Shown here piece by piece: positions 56,924 through 64,000 of a stretch of DNA of 64,000 nt (position 1 is its first letter; the number at the start of each line of letters is the position of its first letter). This stretch comes from Flagellimonas allohymeniacidonis. GTDB lineage: Bacteria > Bacteroidota > Bacteroidia > Flavobacteriales > Flavobacteriaceae. The notes beneath the pieces are model-generated. The model saw only the letters and a program-made list of their open reading frames with translations, had not been told where the DNA came from and searched no databases. The DNA lies in contig NZ_SGIU01000001.1 of the NCBI RefSeq assembly GCF_004296335.1, positions 124,001 through 188,000 on the forward strand, given 5' to 3'. The position numbers were made by a program, and so were the translations under genes.

Positions 56924-56938
56924 ACAGGAGAGTACATG
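56924..56938. promoter_or_regulatory. Putative operator D2 (reverse orientation)
   Basis: ACAGGAGAGTACATG, which reads CATGTACTCTCCTGT on the minus strand and matches site A at all but one of 15 positions. It lies 62 bp before the sulfatase ATG. Sites D1 and D2 face each other across the divergent GH43/sulfatase promoters. Confidence 0.6.
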
Positions 56939-56999
56939 ATGCAACTTCGTTTACGCTTCACTACTTTTAGGCGTATAACATTCTCAATCAAAGTCCATA

Positions 57000-58442
57000 A
57001 TGACCATTCGTTGCTGTAAGATTTTTTTAAAAACGACACTGTTTTTATGTTTTTTAATCTCCTGTGGTGAAGAAAAAATGCCCGAGAACCCAAACATCAT
57101 CATGATTGTCGCGGATGATTTGGGGTGGTATGACTTGGGCTGTTACGGTAATGACTTTATAGAAACTCCCAATCTGGACAAATTGGCTTCCGAAGGTATC
57201 CGATTTACCGACGCCTATGCTGCAGCACCACTTTGTAGCCCTTCAAGGGCAAGCTTGATAACAGGATTACATCCTATCACAGTTAATATTACGGAGCACA
57301 TCCATGGCAACCATCCCGCAGGACCCAATCAAAAACTCCAGACGCCGCCCATTGCACAACAACTTAATTTGGAGTTCGAGACTATTGCTGAAGCACTGAA
57401 GGAAAAAAAATATCATACGGCCTTTATAGGTAAATGGCACCTTGGTGGTGGAAAATTCAAGCCCGATAATCGTGGATTTGATTTGAACATTGCCGGTGCA
57501 TGGAACGGTCTTCCGCAAAGTTTTTTCTATCCTTTCTTTGCCAAAGGCGAAAAACCAGAAATCCAAGATTCTTCGAAAGAAGGGGATTATCTTACTGATG
57601 TGTTGACAAACCAGGCTATAGATTATATCACCAAAAAAAAGGATTCAACTTTTTTCATGAGCCTCAATTACTATTCGCCTCATGTACCCATTGAAGCCAA
57701 GGACAGTTTGGTGGAAAAATATCGAAAAAAAAGAGGTGTCGCTGATGAATCGCTATTGCCCAATATTCACTATGCGGCCATGGTGGAAAGTATTGATATC
57801 AATGTAGGTCGAATTTTAAAGAAGCTAGATGAACTGGAGATTAAAGAGAATACAATAGTCATCTTCACATCAGACAATGGCGGGCTTTCGGTAAGGGAAG
57901 TGCCTGCCTTTGCCAAGCACACACCGCCTACGGACAACGGAATGTTGCGTGAGGGAAAAGGCTACGTCTATGAAGGCGGTATTCGCGAACCTTTATTGGT
58001 ACGTTGGCCCTTAGTAATCAATGAGGCTAAATTGGATTCAACACCTGTGGTGGGCCAGGATTTCTTCAATACCCTTATGGAAGTTGCCAGTATTGGGAAA
58101 AGAACTTCCGACGGGGTTAGCCTTGTTCCTTTGTTTAATGGCGATACCCTGCAAAACCGGGGTTTACTGTGGCATTTACCCCATTATAGTCCGCAAGGAG
58201 GTAAACCGTCCACCGCCTATCGCGAAGGTGATTGGAAGTTAATCCATCATTATGAAGATAAGCGTTATGAACTTTTTAATTTACGAAAAGACCTTTCTGA
58301 GAGTTATGATCTTACCAAGGAGTATCCTGAAAAAATTGAGGAGTTGAAGAAAAAAATGGATGCAATGTTACTGGAAATGAACGCTAAATTGCCTGAACCA
58401 AATCCGAATTATCAAGGTGACGGGAATTCTAGATCGAACTAA
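57000..58442 (+). CDS. Type I sulfatase lipoprotein
   Basis: This 480-residue sulfatase has the lipobox Cys22 in LISCGEE and the formylglycine motif C79-S-P-S-R in PLCSPSRASLITGL. It also has metal and substrate landmarks NIIMIVADDLGWYD, FIGKWHLGGG and VIFTSDNGG. It removes sulfate esters from the glycan after its Cys79 is converted to formylglycine, probably by the FGE-family protein encoded at 60061-61218. Its stop overlaps the start of the esterase-GH16 fusion by one base (TAATG), so the two are co-translated. The sulfate position cut is unknown. Confidence 0.93.
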   Translation: MTIRCCKIFLKTTLFLCFLISCGEEKMPENPNIIMIVADDLGWYDLGCYGNDFIETPNLDKLASEGIRFTDAYAAAPLCSPSRASLITGLHPITVNITEHIHGNHPAGPNQKLQTPPIAQQLNLEFETIAEALKEKKYHTAFIGKWHLGGGKFKPDNRGFDLNIAGAWNGLPQSFFYPFFAKGEKPEIQDSSKEGDYLTDVLTNQAIDYITKKKDSTFFMSLNYYSPHVPIEAKDSLVEKYRKKRGVADESLLPNIHYAAMVESIDINVGRILKKLDELEIKENTIVIFTSDNGGLSVREVPAFAKHTPPTDNGMLREGKGYVYEGGIREPLLVRWPLVINEAKLDSTPVVGQDFFNTLMEVASIGKRTSDGVSLVPLFNGDTLQNRGLLWHLPHYSPQGGKPSTAYREGDWKLIHHYEDKRYELFNLRKDLSESYDLTKEYPEKIEELKKKMDAMLLEMNAKLPEPNPNYQGDGNSRSN

Positions 58443-59962
58443 TGAGAAAGCTAATTTTGTTGTTTTTCTGCCTATTGGTAGGGCAGGCGCATCAAGCCCA
58501 GAAAGAGACATATTCATCTATTTTCAACATTCGTTATTATCCGGATTCCATTAATAAATCTGATAGTTATGCAGCCGAAAAATGTGTCTTGGATATTTAC
58601 CATCCAAATAATAAAAAGAATTTCGCTACAATAGTCTGGTTTCATGGAGGGGGATTGGAAAGTGGTGATAAGTTTATTCCAGAACGACTTAAGGGACAAG
58701 GAATCGCCATAGTCGCTGTCAATTACAGATTATATCCCAAAGTCAAGAACCCAAAACATATAGAAGACGCAGCAGCGGCCATAGCGTGGGTCTTTAAAAA
58801 TATTGGGGACTATGGGGGTGCTCCAAACAAAATTTTTGTTTCGGGCCATTCAGCAGGGGGCTATTTGGCCAGTATGATTGGCTTGGACAAAAAGTGGTTG
58901 TCAAGGCATAATATGGATGCCAATAACCTGGCTGGGATAGTTTCACTAAGTGGTCACACCGTAACACATTTTACCATCAGAAAAGAAAACGGAATTCCTG
59001 CGACGCAACCCATAATCGATGAGTTTGCCCCATTATACCATGTTAGAAAAGATTCTCCCCCAATTTTGCTCATTACGGGCGACAGGGAGCTTGAATTATT
59101 AGGTCGCTATGAAGAGAATGCTTATTTCATGCGAATGATGAAAGTAGTGGGGCACCCAAAAATCAAATTGTTGGAATTGGATGGGTATGGTCATCAAATG
59201 ACCGAACCTGCTTTCCCATTCCTATTGCAATTTATGAAAACCAATGCAGATTCAACAACGACAAAACAAAGAATGTTAAAACTTGCTTGGTCAGATGAGT
59301 TTAATGGTCCTGCCTTGGATACGCTTAACTGGAACATAAGGGAAGCCAAGCCTGGTTGGGTAAACAATGAGCTGCAGACCTATGTAAAAACGGGGACCAT
59401 TGCAGTAGAAGACGGAAAACTTATCATCACGGCACGGAAGGTTGGGGACACCTATCTTTCTGGAAGGATAAACTCTCAGGGAAAACGGGAATTTCAATAT
59501 GGTCGGATGGAGTTTCGTGCCAAATTACCTTCGGGCAATGGTACATGGCCCGCCCTTTGGATGTTGGGAAGTAATATCGGGGATGTAGGTTGGCCTACCT
59601 GTGGGGAATTGGATATCATGGAGCACATTGGAAGACTGCAAAATAAAGTACACAGTACTGTTCATAATAAAATGGCACATGGGTCGCACAACCATACCGG
59701 AAGTCTAGAGGTAGACACTGCCACTGAGGCATTTCATGTCTATGCGATGGAGTGGAACAATGAAAAGATTGATTTTTTTGTGGATGACACCCTCTACTAC
59801 ACCTATCAACCGCAAGAAAAGACCAAAGAAAACTGGCCATATAATCAACCATTTTTCTTCATTATCAATTTTGCCATTGGGGGGAATTGGCCTGGTTTTG
59901 ACATTGACGATAAGGTGTTACCACAAAAGTTGGAAGTAGATTATGTAAGGGTCTATCAGTAG
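58442..59962 (+). CDS. Two-domain carbohydrate esterase-GH16 fusion
   Basis: This 506-residue secreted protein joins two enzymes. Residues about 25-265 form an alpha/beta hydrolase with oxyanion loop WFHGGG (68-71), nucleophile Ser137 in SGHSAGG, and probable Asp214 and His251, as in carbohydrate esterases and BD-FAE-type lipases. Residues about 280-506 form a GH16 endo-glycanase with LAWSDEFNGP, GTWPALWMLG and the catalytic GELDIMEHIG (Glu389, Asp391, Glu394). It would deacylate the polymer and cut an internal beta-1,3 or beta-1,4 link, for example in galactan or glucan. Start overlaps the sulfatase stop. The fusion order esterase then GH16 is unusual. Confidence 0.9.
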   Translation: MRKLILLFFCLLVGQAHQAQKETYSSIFNIRYYPDSINKSDSYAAEKCVLDIYHPNNKKNFATIVWFHGGGLESGDKFIPERLKGQGIAIVAVNYRLYPKVKNPKHIEDAAAAIAWVFKNIGDYGGAPNKIFVSGHSAGGYLASMIGLDKKWLSRHNMDANNLAGIVSLSGHTVTHFTIRKENGIPATQPIIDEFAPLYHVRKDSPPILLITGDRELELLGRYEENAYFMRMMKVVGHPKIKLLELDGYGHQMTEPAFPFLLQFMKTNADSTTTKQRMLKLAWSDEFNGPALDTLNWNIREAKPGWVNNELQTYVKTGTIAVEDGKLIITARKVGDTYLSGRINSQGKREFQYGRMEFRAKLPSGNGTWPALWMLGSNIGDVGWPTCGELDIMEHIGRLQNKVHSTVHNKMAHGSHNHTGSLEVDTATEAFHVYAMEWNNEKIDFFVDDTLYYTYQPQEKTKENWPYNQPFFFIINFAIGGNWPGFDIDDKVLPQKLEVDYVRVYQ

Positions 59963-60060
59963 ACAACACTCTTTTAAAGATATAGAATTTTAAGGGATTC
60001 AAGTGGACGTTATTAGGTTTTGCTAAATAGCTCCCGCAACTGTACTTAGAAGATATTGGG

Positions 60061-61218
60061 TTAATCTTTGCCAATTGATTTTACCGTCCTAAACCCCAAG
60101 TGCTCTTGAGCTGAATCCGACGTATTGGCCATTCTCGCAGATACCCGATAACTGGCACAATAATTTTCATTACAGAGAAACGACCCGCCTTTGATTACTT
60201 TCTCTTCAGCATATGAGTTATATGCATTGTACGCCTTATTGGCTCCTTTCGGATTGATGATTTTACCTTCTGTTGCTGCAATTTTTTTATAATAGGAAGT
60301 ATTGTACCAATCTTGGGTCCATTCCCATACATTTCCCACCATGTCATACAATCCGTAGTTGTTGGCGGGGTAGGAAGCAACCGGTGCTTTGTTTAAATAT
60401 CCGTCTTTGGCATCATTTTCTGACGGAAAAGTACCTGTCCAAGTATTTGCCAGTCGGGATAAATCCTTTTTTTCATTGCCCCATGGAAATCTGGAGTCCT
60501 TGGTTCCCCCTCTTGCTGCATATTCCCATTCTGCTTCCGTTGGAAGTCTGGTACCGGACCATTTGCAGTAAGCCACCGCATCCTCATAGGCAATGTGGAC
60601 CACAGGATGACTCTCTTTGCCCGTTAAATCACTGCCAGGGCCTAAGGGATGTTTCCAATTGGCCCCTATTTTCCATTGCCACCACTGTGTGTAGTCACTG
60701 AGGTTTTGTACGGCCTGTTGTGGCTTCCCAAAAATCAAGGAACCTGGCTGAAGAATTGAATCTGGTGGTTTTGGGGTGTCAGCAGGTAATTGGTCTTTCA
60801 TATTCTCCCAATCAATTTCCCTTTCGGCAACTGTGACATAGCCGGTCTCCTGAACGAATTTTCCAAACTGTGCATTCGTCACTTCCGTACTATCCATAAA
60901 AAAACCATCAATCCAAACCGTGTGATTGGGTTTTTCATGTGACATGGCCAAGGAGTCGAAAGCTACTGCACCCATGGTAAAGGAACCTCCAGGAATCCAA
61001 ACCATTCCTTCTGGAGTTTTATTATCTTTTGGTTTTTCTATCAAGACATCGAAATCATTTTCCACGGATTGGGAAATATCTGGATTTCGCTCGCTTTTTT
61101 TATTTTTTTCAATACATTGGGTCAAAGTCAAGCTAAGCCATAACCAAAAGAAAAATGTTGGAACCTTTCTCCAAAGAAATGTTTTAGCCTGATTAAAAGA
61201 GTTTCTCCGTGAGCGCAT
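60061..61218 (-). CDS. Formylglycine-generating enzyme-family lipoprotein
   Basis: This 385-residue protein carries the FGE-sulfatase (SUMF1) fold: MVWIPGGSFTMGAV, TEVTNAQFGKFVQETG, RLPTEAEWEYAARGG and YDMVGNVWEWTQDWY. It keeps both redox/copper cysteines of true FGEs (Cys349 and Cys354 in GGSFLCNENYCASYR), so it may convert the sulfatase Cys to formylglycine. It starts with a lipoprotein-type signal (Cys35 in LTLTQCIEKN), which would put it outside the cytoplasm. Its start overlaps the stop of the upstream sulfatase gene by one base. Many paralogues in this fold lack the cysteines and do other jobs, so keeping both is informative. Confidence 0.88.
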   Translation of the reverse strand: MRSRRNSFNQAKTFLWRKVPTFFFWLWLSLTLTQCIEKNKKSERNPDISQSVENDFDVLIEKPKDNKTPEGMVWIPGGSFTMGAVAFDSLAMSHEKPNHTVWIDGFFMDSTEVTNAQFGKFVQETGYVTVAEREIDWENMKDQLPADTPKPPDSILQPGSLIFGKPQQAVQNLSDYTQWWQWKIGANWKHPLGPGSDLTGKESHPVVHIAYEDAVAYCKWSGTRLPTEAEWEYAARGGTKDSRFPWGNEKKDLSRLANTWTGTFPSENDAKDGYLNKAPVASYPANNYGLYDMVGNVWEWTQDWYNTSYYKKIAATEGKIINPKGANKAYNAYNSYAEEKVIKGGSFLCNENYCASYRVSARMANTSDSAQEHLGFRTVKSIGKD

Positions 61219-62570
61219 TACTCTTTTTTGCCTTTAAGATATTCAAAATGACTGTTATCTTTTCCAGTTGTAACAATCAATGATTTTGGCAAGGGTCCCA
61301 ATTGCCGATATTCTTGTTCCATTTTGGAAAAAAGCTCCAACGCTAAAGATTTGTTTTCTTGATAGAGGTTTTTCATTTCGCCAGGGTCTTTGCTTAAATC
61401 AAATAATAACGTATCATGTGCGGCAACAGGTTTTTGCCATGGACTGCCCTTTGTCCCTTTGTACGGTTTTTTGATTTTCCACTTGCCCTCACGGAAGGCT
61501 TGAAGTCTGCTTCCATCAAAAAAAAGAAAAGTGTTGCCCATACGTTTCCCACTTTGAAGCAGAACGGCTGAAATATCCGAACCATCAATTTCCCTATCAT
61601 TCGGAATGGGGATGTCCAAAAGATGGGCAAAGGTGGGAAACCAATCCATTTGAGTGGCCAATCCGTCATATACTATTCCTGGCTTGACCCTTTTCTTCCA
61701 CATTGCTACCGTTGGAACACGCATTCCTCCATCAAAGGTAAACTGTTTTCCCTCCCTTAAAATCCCAGCGCTTCCTCCGTACTCCTCCATCACCAACCAA
61801 GGGCCGTTATCACTTGTAAAAACAACTATGGTATTATCGAGAAGTCTTAGTGACTCTAGTCTGTTCAAAATTTGTCCCACGCTCCAATCCAGTTCCTCAA
61901 TAACATCCCCATACAACCCTCTTTGCGATGTATTCTTAAAATCCTCAGATGCGTGAATGGGAACATGGGGCATATTATGGGCCACATATAAGAAGAAAGG
62001 ATTATCCTTGTTCTTCTCTATAAAACTCAAGGCTTCTTCGGTATAGGTCTTCGTCATTTGGCTTTGGTCTACATGGTAATCCACAACCTCGTTATTACGC
62101 ATATAAACCACACTGGACATGTCATTGCTATAGGGAATCCCAAAGTAATGGTCGAACCCTTGCTGTAAGGGTAAAAACTTCTCACGATGGCCCAGGTGCC
62201 ATTTACCGATGATCCCGGTCTGATATTTTTTTTCTTTCACTAGTTCGGCCAGTGTAATCTCGCTTTGGGCCATACCTGTAAAACTATCAGGAAAGAATAC
62301 GTTGTTGATGCCCATTCGTTGGGGATATCGTCCGGCCAATAATGCCGCTCTTGAAGGGCTGCAAACTGAAGAGGCGGAATAAAAATCGGTAAACTTTATT
62401 CCTTCTTGGGCCAAGCGATCAATATTGGGGGTTTTAATGTCAGTGGCCCCAAAACAACCCAAATCGCCATAGCCCAAGTCATCCGCAAAAATAAAAACGA
62501 TATTGGGGGTTGAATCTTTATGTTGCGCCCATGCCTGAAAGAATAGCAAAAGACACAGTAGTGTTACCAT
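61218..62570 (-). CDS. Second type I sulfatase
   Basis: This secreted sulfatase of about 450 residues has NIVFIFADDLGYGDLGC, the formylglycine motif with Cys70 in SSVCSPSRAALLAG, GIIGKWHLGH and VVFTSDNGPW. The ATG at 62570 (MVTLLCLLLFFQAW) is chosen because it gives a signal peptide at the very start and follows the upstream GH43 stop by 13 bp; the ATG at 62642 would overlap that gene by 59 bp. It is sandwiched between the GH43 gene and the FGE-family gene, so enzyme and activator are co-expressed. It is a different subtype from the sulfatase at 57000, suggesting two different sulfate positions. Confidence 0.92.
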   Translation of the reverse strand: MVTLLCLLLFFQAWAQHKDSTPNIVFIFADDLGYGDLGCFGATDIKTPNIDRLAQEGIKFTDFYSASSVCSPSRAALLAGRYPQRMGINNVFFPDSFTGMAQSEITLAELVKEKKYQTGIIGKWHLGHREKFLPLQQGFDHYFGIPYSNDMSSVVYMRNNEVVDYHVDQSQMTKTYTEEALSFIEKNKDNPFFLYVAHNMPHVPIHASEDFKNTSQRGLYGDVIEELDWSVGQILNRLESLRLLDNTIVVFTSDNGPWLVMEEYGGSAGILREGKQFTFDGGMRVPTVAMWKKRVKPGIVYDGLATQMDWFPTFAHLLDIPIPNDREIDGSDISAVLLQSGKRMGNTFLFFDGSRLQAFREGKWKIKKPYKGTKGSPWQKPVAAHDTLLFDLSKDPGEMKNLYQENKSLALELFSKMEQEYRQLGPLPKSLIVTTGKDNSHFEYLKGKKE

Positions 62571-62583
62571 CAATTTGGGAATG

Positions 62584-64000
62584 TCACTCTGCAGAACGTA
62601 TTTCACTTCGCTTGGATATGCCATTTTCATTGAAAGCTTCAATTTGAAAGTAATATTTCTGTTCTGTGTTCAATGCGCGCAACTCATAGTTGGGAAAATC
62701 GTATATCTGTGCTGAAAGATTTAATTTTTTGGGATGAATGCCCCAGTAAACCACATACCCCGTTGCACCTTTCACCTCGCCCCAAGTGAGGTTGACATTT
62801 CTCCTATCTTCTTGCCGGGCAACCTCAAAATTTTTCGGAGTTCGAGGTGCTTTTCCTTTTCCATTCCCAAAAACCCTTAATTCAGAAATAGCAAGATGCT
62901 TGTTGGAACAATATACGTGTTCATATCTAATATAGCGTGCCGTTGCAGGACTATCCAGTTCTATGTAGCCATGGGGCATATCACGCTGGTTCTTGGAATA
63001 ATCCGAAATGGTTTTCCAGCTTTTTCCATCAAGGGAGGATGTAATCCTGAACTGTTGTCTTAAGTTGTCCGGTCGACCAAAAATAGTACTCTTATAATCC
63101 TGAAAATTGATTTGAACCGCCCTCACATCACAGGTATTTTCCAGGTCGATTTCTACATAAATGGAATCGTTGTTCGCCTTGGAAACCCAATAGGAACGAA
63201 TTTCCTCATCATTGATTCGACCGATTCCGAAACCTGTAATCTGTTCCTGCATATAGCCTTGATCACTTTCGTCGACCACATTTGGAGAACCTTCAACTAA
63301 AGGCGAATTGGTTTTAACGGGTTTATCATAGGAAAGCAACATCCATCCGGTAAAACGGTTTTTATGGTTTTCCACCTTGGTTTCCGGCAAATAATGGGGA
63401 TAATCACCATAAGCAGTGTTTACATACATTTGACCGTCTTCCGGTTCAAAACCTGCCGGGTACATGCCCAACCTACGTTCAAACTTGTAATTAACCGAAA
63501 TGGCCATGGTGGCAAAATGCCAGTAGTTGCCATTGTTATCTTTTACCGTACTTCCGTGACCAGAGCCTTTCAGGAAACCTCCCGGTTTGTAGGAAATAGG
63601 ATTGTACGGTGCATATTCAAAGGGCCCAAGCGGATTTTTACTCGTGTAAACCCCATCTGCATACACGTTCCATTGTGTTCCTGGGGCACCATATTCCAAA
63701 TAGTAAGTATCGTTGTGTTTCATCATCCACGGACCTTCGATAAAGGGTTTCAAATCAGAGTGATGGTCTTGCCCAAAGCGTTCCCAACCATGTTTTTCCG
63801 GTTGAAGGTTAAAAAGATCGGTCTGCTCCCCTTTGGGGATGTAATAGTTGTTGGCATCCAATTCCACACCTCTGATGGGCCACTTATTGGAAGATTCTTC
63901 AAACAGGTACACCTTGCCGTCATCATCCACAAAAAGATTGGGGTCTTGTACCCCTCCACGAACATTGATTACCGCAAAATTGGTTTTCCAATTTCCTATT
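62584..64000 (-). CDS. GH43-like glycoside hydrolase with F5/8-type C and FN3 domains (partial)
   Basis: The frame is open to the window edge, so the N-terminus (signal and first blade) is missing. The visible part has propeller segments GVQDPNLFVDDDGKVYLF and PFIEGPWMMKHNDTYYLEY (likely acid Glu). A discoidin/F5-8C-like beta-sandwich follows (RIDLENTCDVRAVQINFQ to YIRYEHVY region, with HLAISELRVFG). A C-terminal fibronectin-III domain completes it (PRTPKNFEVARQEDRRNVNLTW). It is a multidomain GH43 enzyme with appended binding modules, upstream of a sulfatase and FGE gene in one operon. The specificity is not known. Confidence 0.85.
   Translation of the reverse strand, partial: IGNWKTNFAVINVRGGVQDPNLFVDDDGKVYLFEESSNKWPIRGVELDANNYYIPKGEQTDLFNLQPEKHGWERFGQDHHSDLKPFIEGPWMMKHNDTYYLEYGAPGTQWNVYADGVYTSKNPLGPFEYAPYNPISYKPGGFLKGSGHGSTVKDNNGNYWHFATMAISVNYKFERRLGMYPAGFEPEDGQMYVNTAYGDYPHYLPETKVENHKNRFTGWMLLSYDKPVKTNSPLVEGSPNVVDESDQGYMQEQITGFGIGRINDEEIRSYWVSKANNDSIYVEIDLENTCDVRAVQINFQDYKSTIFGRPDNLRQQFRITSSLDGKSWKTISDYSKNQRDMPHGYIELDSPATARYIRYEHVYCSNKHLAISELRVFGNGKGKAPRTPKNFEVARQEDRRNVNLTWGEVKGATGYVVYWGIHPKKLNLSAQIYDFPNYELRALNTEQKYYFQIEAFNENGISKRSEIRSAE

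Overview
The window looks like a piece of a marine Flavobacteriaceae (Bacteroidota) chromosome. The reasons are the moderate-to-low GC content, SusC/SusD-type outer-membrane genes, lipoproteins and secreted enzymes with flavobacterial signal peptides, poor Shine-Dalgarno sequences, a Bacteroidota-type promoter (TTG, 20 bases, TAnnTTTG) ahead of the tRNA genes, and a polysaccharide utilisation locus (PUL) rich in sulfatases. I cannot name the genus from sequence alone.

Region 1 (1-9,260) is core: the C-terminal end of gyrA, a secreted TPR protein, an NlpC/P60 protein whose catalytic Cys is Ser, a thiolase, a PgpH-like HD phosphohydrolase, a large secreted plug-domain protein, then tRNA-Ser(GCT) and tRNA-Pro(TGG). 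Region 2 (9,260-13,100) is accessory DNA beside tRNA-Pro: a frameshifted tyrosine integrase, a HepT/MntA toxin-antitoxin pair, two tiny ORFs converging on a shared terminator, and an Mrr-like nuclease. Region 3 (13,100-24,250) is mixed: a membrane acyltransferase, a YCII protein with its ECF42-type sigma factor, two gluzincin metalloproteases, a TPR/HTH membrane regulator and a lipoprotein with an aerolysin-like C-terminus.

Region 4 (24,250-64,000) is a large sugar-utilisation locus. A nine-gene minus-strand operon runs from a rhamnulose-1-phosphate aldolase/dehydrogenase fusion through rhamnose isomerase, an FGGY kinase, an FMN hydroxy-acid oxidase, an NCS1 permease, a GH2 beta-galactosidase and an SSS symporter to galK and galT. 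It therefore joins L-rhamnose catabolism to the Leloir pathway. A divergent GntR-type regulator separates it from a SusC/SusD/PKD-lipoprotein operon. A second plus-strand operon follows (GH2, GH78 rhamnosidase, AraA/FucI-like isomerase, RhaT), then a GH43 gene, a sulfatase with an esterase-GH16 fusion, and a minus-strand group of GH43, sulfatase and formylglycine-generating enzyme. The likely substrate is a sulfated, esterified glycan containing rhamnose and galactose; this is inference.

The main regulatory observation is a 15-bp sequence (consensus CCTGTAnnnTnCnGT) found five times in the intergenic regions of region 4: before the rhamnose operon and regulator, before the internal GH2 gene, before SusC, and twice between the GH43 and sulfatase genes. 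It is the best candidate operator for the GntR-type regulator and would tie the locus into one regulon. Gene-tail remnants of a SusD and a sulfatase between the Sus operon and the second GH2 suggest that part of an older PUL was deleted.
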